Below, piece by piece: positions 1 to 9,419 of a stretch of DNA of 55,229 nt (position 1 is its first letter; each line of letters begins with the position of its first letter). A program made the position numbers and the translations under genes. The DNA comes from Eubacteriales bacterium (GTDB lineage Bacteria; Bacillota; Clostridia; Christensenellales; Aristaeellaceae): NCBI GenBank assembly GCA_028693055.1, contig JAQUWD010000021.1, forward strand, positions 1 to 55,229, read 5' to 3'. Under the pieces are notes generated by a model. It saw only the letters and a program-made list of their open reading frames with translations. It searched no databases and was not told the origin of the DNA.

Positions 1-18
1 CATCATGCGTTGCGCCAT
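1..18 (-). CDS. Start of an unidentified gene (first six codons only)
   Basis: The minus strand shows a GGAGGG ribosome binding site seven bases before an ATG, followed by codons for MAQRMM before the window ends. It starts 14 bases after the stop of the GH13 phosphorylase-like gene, and its binding site overlaps that stop region, so it is very probably the next gene of the same sugar operon. Nothing can be said about its function. Confidence 0.55.
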
Positions 19-32
19 CACGGTTCCCTCCT

Positions 33-1715
33 TTAGATGTTATAGGTAAAGGGGCCGTCCACTGTATCTGCTTCTACTGTAAAGGCATAGCTGCTTAAAT
101 CGGCCCGTAAAACGGCCTTGGCTTCGCCCAATGACCAAGTGAGAAGCAGCTTGTCCTTTTCGGGCTGCTCAATGGTAAGCTCAGCGTCGAAATCAAAAGC
201 GGGGCAGGTGTTCCGCATGCGTAAGAGAGCCAGCTGATCCTGCACAACGGGACGGCGAAGGGCGGCGTCTAGCTGCTCGGAGGATAAATTGGTGCGGTTG
301 ATCTCCTTGTGCCCCGCTGCTCCGCCGCGCTGGACGGCCTCCAAATCGTTTTCCCCAGCAAACAGGTCTAAATACCAAACCTGAGGCTTGCCCGGCGTGA
401 ATAGCTGCAAAGCGCGCGCCAGCAGCAGCTTGCGGTCGTCGGCTCCAAGGGCGCTATAATAGGTGGCGTTAACCTGATAGTAAACGTTCTTTTGGCCGTG
501 TAAATTTTTGATTAAGCCGCCCCGGCTTACGATCAGGTCAATCAGACGCTGGATGCGCTCCTCTGGAATCAGCCCCTTCAAATCCAGCATGGGAATGCCG
601 TCGTGACAGCCCAGCATATTGACGGTGCGGATTTTTTTCGTCCGCAGCTCTTCAATCCAGCGGACCAGCGTGTCGCCATTGTGGTTTTCAAGCGCGTCGA
701 TGAGCAGACCGGGCAGAAAAAAGTCATAGGTCATGTAGCCTTGCTCTGCTACCTGTGCGTAATTTCCTTCTCCGTAGGAGGCGTGAATCTCGGGCAGCAA
801 GGTTAGTCCGTGCTTATCCGCCAGCCCGCGCACCCGCTCCAGAACCTCCCAAGTGTCCGGCTCGTTTAAGAAATTCCGCGCGCCGGGGCGCTTGGGCGCA
901 TAGGCGAAAGCGTCAAGGCGAACGATGGACGCGCCGTACGCCGCCAATTGCCCAAGCACCGTATCGTAATACTCCCAGACCCGCTCGCTTTGCAGGTTTA
1001 AGTCCATTTGTCCCAGATACTTACGCCGCCCCCTCAGCAGCTCGACACAGGGCTTGCGATAGCTTTCAAAGCCGCTAAAATCGATGGCGGAGGGCGCCTG
1101 CCCGGCTTCCAGCCCGTCGTTGATCCGCTGCTTTAAGGCTTGGGCCTCGCCGTATTGAATGTCCATGGCGCTCATTAAATCCTGCGCGTCAAGAAGGTCA
1201 TAGCGAACCTCCTGATAGAAGGTGTTCCAGTAGGGCACATCCTTGCCGTCAGGCAGCGATACCATCAGGATGGGCAAGCCCGGCTTGCGGAAGAACATAT
1301 CCTTGAGCAAGCTTGCCTCTGGCTGGATGTAGCCGCCCTCCGTCATAGCGCCGTAGCCTTCCCAGAACTTGTTCCAATCAATAAAAAAGTCACGGTAGGG
1401 GGATGCGTCGCCCTCTTTCAGGATGCTTTGAAACTGAGGGCTTAGTACGGAAAGATGGTTCAGGATAAAGTCCAGCTTCAAGTCCAGCTTTTGGGCGCGG
1501 AGCGCGTCGATATCCTGCTGCGTTGCCAGCAGACGGTTCAGCGCATAGCTGATCACCGAAAACCCTCGGTCGAGATCGGTATTGAATATGCTGGGGAGCA
1601 CATAGAAGGACCGAAAAACGTCCTTGAATTCCGGCCGGGATAATAGCTGAACCGCGCCGGATAACGTTCCATCCAAGCTGTCGGGATAAGCGTTGAGCAT
1701 AGCGCCGTTGTTCAT
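33..1715 (-). CDS. GH13 subfamily 18 glycoside phosphorylase, sucrose-phosphorylase-like
   Basis: A 560-residue alpha-amylase-superfamily protein. Visible GH13 motifs are DFILNH (82-87), the nucleophile region RLDAFAY (D268), the acid/base region LLPEIH (E309) and CHDG (H371-D372). The RLDAxxY...HDG context and the segment YYSALG match sucrose phosphorylases and their relatives that act on sucrose-6-phosphate, glucosylglycerate or glucosylglycerol. Such enzymes cleave an alpha-glucoside with phosphate, giving glucose-1-phosphate and a free acceptor. There is no signal peptide, so it is cytoplasmic. It starts at ATG behind AAGGAGG, 14 bases after the kinase gene. Its place at the end of an ABC-import operon suggests that it splits the imported sugar, and the adjacent kinase may phosphorylate the released acceptor. 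The subfamily is well supported; the true substrate is not known. Confidence 0.85.
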   Translation of the reverse strand: MNNGAMLNAYPDSLDGTLSGAVQLLSRPEFKDVFRSFYVLPSIFNTDLDRGFSVISYALNRLLATQQDIDALRAQKLDLKLDFILNHLSVLSPQFQSILKEGDASPYRDFFIDWNKFWEGYGAMTEGGYIQPEASLLKDMFFRKPGLPILMVSLPDGKDVPYWNTFYQEVRYDLLDAQDLMSAMDIQYGEAQALKQRINDGLEAGQAPSAIDFSGFESYRKPCVELLRGRRKYLGQMDLNLQSERVWEYYDTVLGQLAAYGASIVRLDAFAYAPKRPGARNFLNEPDTWEVLERVRGLADKHGLTLLPEIHASYGEGNYAQVAEQGYMTYDFFLPGLLIDALENHNGDTLVRWIEELRTKKIRTVNMLGCHDGIPMLDLKGLIPEERIQRLIDLIVSRGGLIKNLHGQKNVYYQVNATYYSALGADDRKLLLARALQLFTPGKPQVWYLDLFAGENDLEAVQRGGAAGHKEINRTNLSSEQLDAALRRPVVQDQLALLRMRNTCPAFDFDAELTIEQPEKDKLLLTWSLGEAKAVLRADLSSYAFTVEADTVDGPFTYNI

Positions 1716-1728
1716 GGAAAAAACCTCC

Positions 1729-2670
1729 TTACTCCTGCGCCATTAGGCGGCGATAATCTTGGTAGGAAAGCAGCTTGCCGGACTTGGAAAGAATCAGTCG
1801 CGCTTTTACGGCTTGCTGCTCCAGCTTTCGCTGCTCCAGCGCAAGCACCATGGTGGTGAAGGCGCTGTCCGTTTTGCCGTCACGGTTGCGCGCACGGCGG
1901 TGAGCTAGCGTTTCCGCAGGGGTGCTGTTGAGCAGGATCGGGATATCCACGCCCTGCAAGAAATCGCTGTTGCCGTGGGTCCATTCAATGATGAGCACGT
2001 TGGTTTTACGGAAATCCACCGTATCATACCATAGCTCTGTAAGCTCTCTGCCCATGCGCTTCAGCAGCAGAGCTTCCGCGCCCTGCTTAAAGCGAGCCAG
2101 CAGCCCGTTCACCTCGTCAAAATCGGTTTCGTCAGGCGTGCCCAGATAGCCGTCTAGGCAACGGCGGCCCGCTTGCTGATAGATGGAAAGCCACGGATAG
2201 GCTTCAAGCTGGGAAGGATCGCAATCGGCTTCTTCCGCCCATAGCCTACGCAGGGTAGCGCCCATATCGTCAGTATAGCGACCGCTGTCCACCAGCCCGC
2301 GCAGTCCGCCCACACGGAATACGCGCTCCCGTTCTATATCGTTTTCACGCGGAATACGCCGAGGATAGTTGTCGCCGCTCATGATGTAAGCGCCCACGCC
2401 GATAGTGTTTAGATAATAGGCGAGGACTGATGCAATTTCACTTTTGCCTACGCCGCTCCCGCCGCACACGCAAAGCACCGCTCGACCGTAGGGATTGCTG
2501 GCCAATTGCTCGGCTAGCTGCTCTTTCAGGGCAGGGAAGAGCGCCTCCGCCTTTTGAATGTGCTCTGCGCCGATGCAGATTTTATCGCCCGGCATATCGC
2601 CGTGAGGAATGGTTTCCGGTACGTCTATTCTAGTCCAGGGAGCGCGCAGCGCCGTTACGTTGGTTGTCAT
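1729..2670 (-). CDS. P-loop kinase, uridine kinase / APS-kinase-like fold
   Basis: A 313-residue protein with a clear Walker A motif, GGSGVGKS (70-77), and an acidic Walker-B-like stretch, VLIIEWTHG, about residues 225-233. RRARNRDGK downstream could be a lid segment. The fold family includes uridine kinase, phosphoribulokinase and adenylylsulfate kinase. No sulfate-assimilation genes are nearby, so adenylylsulfate kinase is unlikely. Its position between a phosphoesterase and a GH13_18 phosphorylase suggests a small-molecule kinase, perhaps acting on the acceptor (a polyol, glycerate or sugar) set free by the phosphorylase. The start is ATG behind GGAG. The substrate is unknown. Confidence 0.7.
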   Translation of the reverse strand: MTTNVTALRAPWTRIDVPETIPHGDMPGDKICIGAEHIQKAEALFPALKEQLAEQLASNPYGRAVLCVCGGSGVGKSEIASVLAYYLNTIGVGAYIMSGDNYPRRIPRENDIERERVFRVGGLRGLVDSGRYTDDMGATLRRLWAEEADCDPSQLEAYPWLSIYQQAGRRCLDGYLGTPDETDFDEVNGLLARFKQGAEALLLKRMGRELTELWYDTVDFRKTNVLIIEWTHGNSDFLQGVDIPILLNSTPAETLAHRRARNRDGKTDSAFTTMVLALEQRKLEQQAVKARLILSKSGKLLSYQDYRRLMAQE

Positions 2671-2705
2671 AAAAGGGTCTCCTTTGCTTCTATATCAAAA
2701 TGGGT

Positions 2706-3470
2706 TTATGCCTTAGGCAGTGGCTCGCGAGAGGTAAGAGCATTTCCAAAGAAGAACATCGCGTCCTGTAGGTCGGTTTCCAGCATGGTTCCAGCGCGCA
2801 CATAAGCCATGGCGCGGGCGAGCATCGCGCTTCGGTCGTAGTCCACGGCTCGAAAATGGATATTCCCGTTTTCAATGAGCATGTAATGGGCGCGTTTATC
2901 CCGGTCGTCTGGGCGGCGGTAGGATACAGAGCCGGGATTGAGCCACAGCCGGTCGTTATCCAGCTGATGAACGCATCGCCGATGGGTATGTCCAAAGATC
3001 ATACGCCGCTGGTTGAAGCTCATGAGGGCTTCCGAGGCGTGAACCCTCCAGTCGTCATCAAAGGCCTGCAAGCTTTCCGGCATGTCGTAGGAGCCGTCCA
3101 CAAGCTGGTGACGCATCAGGTATGCTACGCCGTCGGCGGTAAAGCAGAGACCCATGGGCAGCCCGCGAAGAAAAGCAACGTTCTTGGATGAGATACGGTC
3201 GCAATTATCGTGCACCCATTTGTACTGACGCGTGCCTCGGAAAGTCTCCGCTTCCCCGGAGTCCAAAATATTCAACAGATGACGGTCATGGTTTCCCATG
3301 ACGCAGTGTGCGTTCTGCTCTCTAAGCCAGTCAATGGCTTCGTTGGGGTCGGTGCCATAGTCCACAGCGTCGCCGGCAAAATAGATCGCGTCAACCTTTC
3401 CCGCGTCCTTAGCCACTGCTTTTAGCGCGGCGATATTGGCATGAGCATCCGATAGGATCAAAAGCCGCAA
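2706..3470 (-). CDS. YfcE/MJ0936-like metallophosphoesterase
   Basis: A 254-residue calcineurin-like phosphoesterase. The dinuclear metal-site motifs occur in order: DAH near the N-terminus (LILSDAHAN), GDAVDYG, GNHD and GHTH. The family hydrolyses phosphomonoesters or phosphodiesters. The protein is cytoplasmic, with no signal peptide. The start is a TTG placed eight bases after AGGAGG; no suitable ATG lies nearby. It sits in the sugar operon between the beta-propeller protein and the kinase. A role in removing phosphate from an imported sugar phosphate or an intermediate is an inference; the family alone does not give a substrate. Confidence 0.8.
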   Translation of the reverse strand: MRLLILSDAHANIAALKAVAKDAGKVDAIYFAGDAVDYGTDPNEAIDWLREQNAHCVMGNHDRHLLNILDSGEAETFRGTRQYKWVHDNCDRISSKNVAFLRGLPMGLCFTADGVAYLMRHQLVDGSYDMPESLQAFDDDWRVHASEALMSFNQRRMIFGHTHRRCVHQLDNDRLWLNPGSVSYRRPDDRDKRAHYMLIENGNIHFRAVDYDRSAMLARAMAYVRAGTMLETDLQDAMFFFGNALTSREPLPKA

Positions 3471-3488
3471 GAAAATCGCCTCCTAATA

Positions 3489-5081
3489 CTAGATATCTCT
3501 AGCTCCGGGATAGGCGCTGCCGCCCGCCGCCACATATCCGCCGCTCTTGCCGGTTTCGTCCCCAGAAATCCAGAAGGAATACAAATCGGCCGATAGTAGT
3601 TCAAAACGAATGCGGATGATTTTTCCACACAGGGTCGATAACTCCCCGCCTCGGAAATGGAGCTGTGCCTTGGTGCTGTCCGTGATCATCGGGGTGCAGT
3701 CGTCAAAGGTAAAGCCCGGCAGCGGACAGCCGTTTTCATCCTCAAGCTGGGCGCGGACGAAGCCGGATAAGGCACTTGCGTTTATAAACAGGAAACGGCC
3801 CGCCATAAAGCGCAGCCTGCGGCTAAGCATGCCCTGCACCGTTCCGTTGGCATGCAGGGAAGCAAAGCCGTCCCGGCGCAAGCGAGCCAAGCCGGTGGCC
3901 GCGCCGCCGTAAACATGACCGCCCTCTGCCGGGGAAGCGCCGGAAAAGCCCGCAATGGGGAAGCATAGCTCGTCTGGCGAAACGAGACACAGCCCGCCGC
4001 AGGCGTGCAGATATCCCCGCGCCCAGTCTCCCGCTTGATCGGAGCAGCGTATGAAGGGCTTGCGGCTATCCCGGCTGAAGTGGAAGCCATCCCGGCTAAA
4101 GCCGGTATAAAGGTCGATACGCTTGGGTACGCCGCTGTTTTCAAAGCTGGCGTTATGGGACTGATCCAAACCCTTGACGATGGCGAACATCCCCAGCAGT
4201 ACGCTTTCATAAGCCACGCAGTTTAGGTGATAGAGCTGCGGCGGCAAGTGAGGATTGTAAATCGTACCCGGCTCGCATTCCCGCAAATCCCGCTGGTCGC
4301 ACCGCTGCCAGAAAACGATTTGCTCCTGCGCCCAAGAGGCGCCCTCCAAAAAACGGTCGCATTCATAATAGCTGCGGCCTCGGCTGTACCAAGGAGTGGG
4401 CAGCCCCGTACGGATGGAGAATACCCATTTGCGCCGGAAGGAATTGTAGAAAAAGGAGGTGTTGTCACCGCAAACGCCAGTGGTGACAGGCTTGCTCCAA
4501 TGCAGTCCGTCGGCGCTGACCGCTACCTGCGCCACGTCCTCCTGAGGGGTGCGGAAATAGTGGAACATTTTATAGCGCTCGTCGGGATGGTCGGTTTCCT
4601 GATCCAGCCATACGCAGGAGCCGTCCCGCTGCCAACCCGGCTCTGGCTGAAAGATACGGTTTGTGCCTATCTGGTTGTCCAGCCGCTTGCGAACAAAGTG
4701 TTTTCCATCCATGGAAACGGCTAAGGCCGTGCCGTCAAACCAGCCAGCGTGATAGTAAAGGCGGTAAACGCCGTCTATAGGGTCATACCAGCAGCCGTCC
4801 GTGAAGGGGGCGGCTACGGGAGCAACGCCTCGGTTCATTTCCATCGGTGTTTCCGGGAAAAGGATCGGCTCCGGGTCAAGGCGCGCCGGATGGTACCGCT
4901 TCTCCAGCCAGCTGTCCTCAATGAGAAAATCATCCACAAAGAGCTGACGGCCTAGGTCGATCTCCACCACCTGTGGGGGAATGCGTAAATAGGGCACGGG
5001 TAGCTCGCCAAGGCCTTGCTCGTCCAGCTGACGAGGAGGCCATTCCTCAGGGAGAACAATGCCGTTATATAGTTTTTCCAT
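3489..5081 (-). CDS. Beta-propeller glycosidase-like protein (GH32/GH43-like fold)
   Basis: A protein of 530 residues from the chosen ATG (MEKLYNG), which has GAGGAAGG upstream. A longer upstream reading would overlap the preceding gene and has no binding site. The segments LFVDDFLIE, DPIDGVYRLYYH, AVSMDGKHF, DERYKMFHYFRT and SADGLHWSKP recur in large uncharacterised proteins with blades typical of five-bladed propeller glycosidases. YYH and the DG-x-HW repeats mark the blades. No family can be assigned with confidence and the catalytic acids cannot be named. There is no signal peptide, so it would act on imported material. It lies in the sugar operon, 14 bases after the serine hydrolase gene. 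Confidence 0.6.
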   Translation of the reverse strand: MEKLYNGIVLPEEWPPRQLDEQGLGELPVPYLRIPPQVVEIDLGRQLFVDDFLIEDSWLEKRYHPARLDPEPILFPETPMEMNRGVAPVAAPFTDGCWYDPIDGVYRLYYHAGWFDGTALAVSMDGKHFVRKRLDNQIGTNRIFQPEPGWQRDGSCVWLDQETDHPDERYKMFHYFRTPQEDVAQVAVSADGLHWSKPVTTGVCGDNTSFFYNSFRRKWVFSIRTGLPTPWYSRGRSYYECDRFLEGASWAQEQIVFWQRCDQRDLRECEPGTIYNPHLPPQLYHLNCVAYESVLLGMFAIVKGLDQSHNASFENSGVPKRIDLYTGFSRDGFHFSRDSRKPFIRCSDQAGDWARGYLHACGGLCLVSPDELCFPIAGFSGASPAEGGHVYGGAATGLARLRRDGFASLHANGTVQGMLSRRLRFMAGRFLFINASALSGFVRAQLEDENGCPLPGFTFDDCTPMITDSTKAQLHFRGGELSTLCGKIIRIRFELLSADLYSFWISGDETGKSGGYVAAGGSAYPGARDI

Positions 5082-5095
5082 AGGTTCCTTCCTCG

Positions 5096-6661
5096 TTATG
5101 CCATTGCATACCGGGCTGCTTCCCGGGCGGAAGCGCCGTTCACTCCGGCTACAATGCATTTTTCAATGTACGCTTGGTTTCCCTCAAAGGTGAAGGTGAA
5201 GCGGTTTTCATCCACGGCTTCATACCAGAGCAAATCCAGTTGAAGCCGATTTTCATCGTCCCACCACGCCACGGCGCTGACGTCGGTAAGTAATTCGTGA
5301 TCATAGGAATAGCAAAGCTTTCCCTGCATTCGTCCGCCTCTTGCGTCCGCCAGAAGCTCTCGCTGAACGCCGTCCTCTATCCAAACGACCTGTAGCAGAC
5401 CGTTGTGAAGGTGCAAACGGATTTGGTCGGCTCCCGGATAATCGATCCGATGCTTCGCCATCCCATAGAGCACGCCAAAGGAAATCTTACCTTCTATGGG
5501 CTTGAGCGTCACATCCAGCTCCCGCTGCCGCCAACCGTTGTGCCCGGCGGGATGGGGTAGGGAGAGACGAAAAGTGCGCTCGTGGAGCAGCGCCGCTTCG
5601 TCGCTGGGCGGCAGCGCTTCCTCCTGTACGGCGGGGAGCAGAAGCTCGAATAGGGCGTTCAGCGTGGCTTGGGGGCCGTGGACGGGCGCGTCGCCGCCCA
5701 GCTTTCCTTCCAGCAGCCGCAGCTCGTTATGAGACATGTGCTCGCCCAGATAGCCATCCTCCTGAAGAGAGATGATCATGTCCAGCTTGGGGAGCACCAC
5801 GGAAAATTGACCGTAAGCGCCGTCCGCGCGGTAGGAGCCCTCCGGTCGGCACATCCAAAGCTGGTAGCCGTAGCCGACGCAGTTGTCATAAATCCAAGGC
5901 GTATGGGCATGGGCAGGTTGCGTGTCCATTTGGGGGGTAGTCGCGTCATGAACAAATTTTTCGCTTAGGATGCGCACGCCGTCCCATTGACCGCCGTTGA
6001 GGTACAGCTTCATTAAGCGGAGGTTGTCCTCCACCGTGGTAAACATGCCGTGACCGCCTAGGCAAAGCCCGGAAGCATCGCGACGGCATAGAACATGGGC
6101 GCTGTCGATGCCGATTCGGTCAAAAAGCCGAGGCTTTAAATACTCCAGCATGCTAACGCCGCTGACCTTCTCCACAATAGCGGATAGGATGGCGGAGGTG
6201 TGGCTGTTATACCGCCAGTAGCTGCCGGGCTGGTGCTCGATGGGCAGGCGAAAATACTGCTCCATCCAATCCTTGGGGTAGCCCACCGGCTCCTGCTCAC
6301 TGCCGTTGCCCATAACCAGCAAATCACGCACGGTCAGCTGACTCAAGCGTTCGCTGATGGGCTGGGGCATCTTTTCGGGCAAAAGGATAGCCACGGGATC
6401 ACTCAGGCTGAGCAGACCTTCCTGCTCGGCAATGCCGATGGCCGTGGCTGTATAGGTTTTGCTGAGCGAATGGTCGCAGTGATGAACGCCGGGCGCAAAG
6501 GGAGACCACCAGCCCTCCGCACAGACTTTGTTGTGGCGCATGATCATAAACCCATGCATTTGCGTAAAGCCGCCATTCTCCAGCTTGGTAAGCAAAGCAT
6601 GAATCGCTTTGCTGGGAATGCCGACCTCCTCGGGCGTGCAGCGTTCCAATTCCGTTCTCAT
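5096..6661 (-). CDS. Beta-lactamase-family (class C / esterase type) serine hydrolase
   Basis: A 521-residue protein. The N-terminal 320 residues have the penicillin-binding-protein-like serine hydrolase fold, with the S-x-x-K motif SLSK (S65, K68) in DHSLSKTYTATAIG and a Tyr motif in YWRYNSHT. The C-terminal 200 residues are a beta-rich domain often found in esterase-type members. It has no signal peptide, which argues against a role in cell-wall or beta-lactam chemistry outside the cell. In this operon a cytoplasmic esterase or deacylase that removes an acyl group from an imported sugar is plausible, but that is an inference. Its ATG lies seven bases after the LacI stop, with only a weak AGAAG binding site, so translation is probably coupled. 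Confidence 0.8.
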   Translation of the reverse strand: MRTELERCTPEEVGIPSKAIHALLTKLENGGFTQMHGFMIMRHNKVCAEGWWSPFAPGVHHCDHSLSKTYTATAIGIAEQEGLLSLSDPVAILLPEKMPQPISERLSQLTVRDLLVMGNGSEQEPVGYPKDWMEQYFRLPIEHQPGSYWRYNSHTSAILSAIVEKVSGVSMLEYLKPRLFDRIGIDSAHVLCRRDASGLCLGGHGMFTTVEDNLRLMKLYLNGGQWDGVRILSEKFVHDATTPQMDTQPAHAHTPWIYDNCVGYGYQLWMCRPEGSYRADGAYGQFSVVLPKLDMIISLQEDGYLGEHMSHNELRLLEGKLGGDAPVHGPQATLNALFELLLPAVQEEALPPSDEAALLHERTFRLSLPHPAGHNGWRQRELDVTLKPIEGKISFGVLYGMAKHRIDYPGADQIRLHLHNGLLQVVWIEDGVQRELLADARGGRMQGKLCYSYDHELLTDVSAVAWWDDENRLQLDLLWYEAVDENRFTFTFEGNQAYIEKCIVAGVNGASAREAARYAMA

Positions 6662-6667
6662 GCCGAA

Positions 6668-7678
6668 TCAGCTTCTTTCTTTATTGGATGAACCCCTCGT
6701 GCTTTCCCGCCGAACTAGCTGGACGGGAAATAGGGCGGTATTGTCAATGGTTTCACCCTCGATGCGGCGAATCAACAGGGCCATCGCCGCCTCGCACATT
6801 TCTCGGATAGGTTGGTGAACGCTTGTCAGCGGCGGGGTAGCCATGGGGGCTAAAAGATCGTCGTTAAAGCCGACGACCTTCACGTCACTGGGTACCTGAA
6901 TTCCCCGGCGATGAGCCTCCTGCAGCACATAGGAGGCCAGATGATCGCTGGAACAGAAAACGCCGTCCGCATCCGGGCAAAGGTCAAACAACGCCGCTGC
7001 CGAGCGGCTGTAATTGCTGCCCAAGGTATCCTGCTCCAGCACGTCGATGATACGCGGCTCCTGACCCTGTGCGCGGATGATTTCCTCAAAGCCGATAAAG
7101 CGGTCGTTTGCGGGGGCTAGCTCCGTCCGACGCTCGCCCAGCATGACGGGGCGGCGACAGCCGCAATCCAGCAGCTCCTGCGCCGCCATCCGGCCGCCAG
7201 ACAGGTTGTCGCACACAATGACGGGCATCGCGTCGATTCGGTAACGCTCAAAGGAAACCACGGGCAGGTTTTTATCCAGCTCCCGCTCGATCTCCCGGGA
7301 ATGCATGCCCAAGATGATCCCGTCCACTTGATTGGCTTTGAGCATGTTGACGTAGCCCTGCGCGCTGTCCGCTTTATTGGTAGAGCAATAGAGGATGATT
7401 TTATAGCCCATTTCGGTGGTGATACGGACCAGCTCATCCACAACCTGACTAAAAAAAGTACTGGTAATGGTAGGAATCAGCACGCCGATCAGCCTAGAAC
7501 GGCGCTTAATCAACGAACGCGCAATTTCGTTAGGCTGATAGTCCAACGTCTTCATGGCGTTGTGCACCTTCTCGTACATGTCCTCGCTGATGTATCCTCG
7601 CCTGTTGAGCACGCGGGAAACCGTGGTCACCGATACGTTTGCCTGCCGCGCTACTTCCTTGATCGTCGCCATGGGCAA
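6668..7678 (-). CDS. LacI-family transcriptional regulator of the sugar operon
   Basis: A 336-residue LacI/GalR regulator. The N-terminal helix-turn-helix and hinge are plain: TIKEVARQANVSVTTVSRVLN, then YQPNEIARSLI. A periplasmic-binding-like effector domain follows, with IGVLIPT, DGIILG, SDHLA and VGFNDD. It is encoded inside the operon it probably controls. The most likely site is the palindrome TTACCACATTGTGGTAA just downstream of the operon promoter. Two starts are possible: a TTG at 7678, five bases after GGAGAGG, or an ATG two codons later with a longer spacing. I favour the TTG on spacing. The effector is unknown and is probably the imported sugar or a breakdown product. Confidence 0.9.
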   Translation of the reverse strand: MPMATIKEVARQANVSVTTVSRVLNRRGYISEDMYEKVHNAMKTLDYQPNEIARSLIKRRSRLIGVLIPTITSTFFSQVVDELVRITTEMGYKIILYCSTNKADSAQGYVNMLKANQVDGIILGMHSREIERELDKNLPVVSFERYRIDAMPVIVCDNLSGGRMAAQELLDCGCRRPVMLGERRTELAPANDRFIGFEEIIRAQGQEPRIIDVLEQDTLGSNYSRSAAALFDLCPDADGVFCSSDHLASYVLQEAHRRGIQVPSDVKVVGFNDDLLAPMATPPLTSVHQPIREMCEAAMALLIRRIEGETIDNTALFPVQLVRRESTRGSSNKERS

Positions 7679-7695
7679 TCATTCCTCTCCTTGAT

Positions 7696-8562
7696 TTACG
7701 GCGCGGCTGTTGCTTCTGTATCGACATCAAGACCGTCCCATGCTATTTCAATACGATACGGAGCTGCAAATTCCTTCCATTCTTGATGGGTCATGTCGTT
7801 CATATGGGATAAATGGTTCAGAATGTATCGAGTGCCGGGCGAGACCACCCCGATTTTTTGCAGCCGTTCCCGCAGGGCTAGGCATTCCTGAAAGCCCATA
7901 TGTCCGTCCCCGGGCAACAGCCCCCGGGCGCAGTCCATGCTGACCACGGAAAAGCAAAGCCCGGTTTTCGCCAGATAAGCGTCGTTTTCCGGGCTTAGCT
8001 CCCCGGTATCGTTAGCATAGAGAAAAGCGGTTTTGCCATCGGTAACGGCGTAAATCACGCAATCCTCCACCGCGATGGGCCGATGGTTGGCACGCAAAGG
8101 GTGAAAGGTATAGCTGCCCACGGTGAAGGGTTCAAAGGCGCAAACCTCATGAAAGCAAAACCGTTCCTTGTCTGCATGCTCCGCTTCGGCTAACGCCTTT
8201 TCAAAGCGCTCCCTTACCCACTGGTTTCCATATAAGGCCAGCACATCCTCCGAGGGAGAAACGCCCGGACGGATCGAGCAGGAGGCGGTGGCACGAAGCT
8301 GCAAGGCGTAGGAATCCTCGTGGTCGGGATGGGAATGGGTAAAGACGATGGCTTTCAGTCGATCCAGCCCCAGACCGAAGCGAAGCTTTTGGGCATAAAT
8401 ATCGGGGGAAAGATCCAGCAGTACCTCGTCGTTCAATAAGGTGCAGGAACGCATTCGCAGGCTCTTGCCACCCTCGGCCATGGAACGGGCGCATACGGGG
8501 CAGCGGCAGAAAAGCGCCGGCATCCCCTCGGCTGCGCCGGTTCCCAGATACTTGAGCTTCAT
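7696..8562 (-). CDS. PhnP-like MBL-fold metallo-hydrolase
   Basis: A 288-residue metallo-beta-lactamase-fold protein. It has LGTGAAEGMP at the N-terminus, a cysteine cluster CRCPVC typical of PhnP-type structural zinc binding, the metal motif THSHPDH, and later histidines in RANHRPI and ILNHLSHMND. PhnP cleaves a cyclic ribosyl phosphodiester in phosphonate breakdown, and related proteins cleave other phosphodiesters. No phn genes are visible here. Within this operon it may act on a phosphodiester or cyclic phosphate linked to the imported sugar. That is an inference supported only by the presence of a second phosphoesterase in the same operon. The ATG lies behind AAGGGG, directly after the permease gene. 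Confidence 0.8.
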   Translation of the reverse strand: MKLKYLGTGAAEGMPALFCRCPVCARSMAEGGKSLRMRSCTLLNDEVLLDLSPDIYAQKLRFGLGLDRLKAIVFTHSHPDHEDSYALQLRATASCSIRPGVSPSEDVLALYGNQWVRERFEKALAEAEHADKERFCFHEVCAFEPFTVGSYTFHPLRANHRPIAVEDCVIYAVTDGKTAFLYANDTGELSPENDAYLAKTGLCFSVVSMDCARGLLPGDGHMGFQECLALRERLQKIGVVSPGTRYILNHLSHMNDMTHQEWKEFAAPYRIEIAWDGLDVDTEATAAP

Positions 8563-8566
8563 CTCG

Positions 8567-9418
8567 TTACCCCTTAATGCCCGTCATAGCAACGGACTGG
8601 ACAAACTGCCGCTGGAATACCAAGAAGATCACCAATATTGGCAGCGTGATCATGGCGCTGAAAGCGAAAATTTGTCCCCAGAAGGTATAGACAGAATCGC
8701 TTAAACCGCGAAGGGCTTGGGGAAGGGTGCGCCAAGTGTTATCGCGGGTAACCAGCGTGGGCCACAGCAGGTCGCCCCACGCGCGGATAAAGGACATAAT
8801 GGCAACGGTGGCGTAAATGGGCTTGGACAGCGGCGTCATGATGCGGAAGAAGATGCCGGTATAGCTTTCGCCGTCGATAACAGCGGCCTCCAGCAAATCC
8901 TTGGGCATGCCGCGGAAATGTTGATAGAATAGGTATACGTACATGGGCGTTGCCAGATTAGGAATCACCAGCGACCAGAAGGTGTTGATCATGCCCAGCT
9001 GGAAGGCTACCATGAAGCGGTTAATAATGACGGCCTCGGTGGGGATGATGGTCAGGGCGATCATAAGGGAAACCAGCGCCTTGCGCCCGCGGAAGGTGAG
9101 CAAGCCAAGGGCGTAGCCCATCATACCGTTGATAAACATCCCTACGGCAACCTGAAACACGGCGGTCAGCGCGGAATTGCGGAAGTAATGAAGAAAGTCC
9201 AGCTTTTCAAAAACCTGAACATAGTTATCCAAGGTCAGGCTCCCGTAGGGGAGAAAGGCCTTTAGGGTGGACATATCGGATACCAGCTGGGTTTCTTCTT
9301 TCATAGCCGAGACAAAGAGGAATACCAGCGGCGCTAAAAAAATGACGGCGACAAATAGATAGAGGATATAGAACAGGAAGGAAGTGATTTTCTTTTGCTT
9401 TTTGCTGCCTGCCATCAT
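8567..9418 (-). CDS. Carbohydrate ABC transporter permease, MalG type
   Basis: A 283-residue inner-membrane permease with six hydrophobic segments. The cytoplasmic coupling motif is EAAVIDGESYTGIFFRIMTPLSKP, a CUT1-family signature (EAA...G). It pairs with the permease encoded just upstream to form the channel of a sugar importer. I chose the ATG at 9418 because it lies eight bases after GGAGGG; an earlier GTG in frame would sit on that binding site itself. The gene starts one base after the stop of its partner. No ATPase is encoded here, so a shared MsmK-type ATPase elsewhere probably powers the system, as is common in Firmicutes. Confidence 0.93.
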   Translation of the reverse strand: MMAGSKKQKKITSFLFYILYLFVAVIFLAPLVFLFVSAMKEETQLVSDMSTLKAFLPYGSLTLDNYVQVFEKLDFLHYFRNSALTAVFQVAVGMFINGMMGYALGLLTFRGRKALVSLMIALTIIPTEAVIINRFMVAFQLGMINTFWSLVIPNLATPMYVYLFYQHFRGMPKDLLEAAVIDGESYTGIFFRIMTPLSKPIYATVAIMSFIRAWGDLLWPTLVTRDNTWRTLPQALRGLSDSVYTFWGQIFAFSAMITLPILVIFLVFQRQFVQSVAMTGIKG

Positions 9419-9419
9419 A

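Noticed and set aside
1729..2670. Adenylylsulfate kinase for sulfate assimilation
   Set aside because: Only the general P-loop kinase fold is shared; no cysDNH or sat genes are near, and the operon is for sugar use.
5096..6661. Beta-lactamase resistance gene
   Set aside because: The fold is shared, but there is no signal peptide, the protein has a large extra C-terminal domain, and it sits within a sugar operon.
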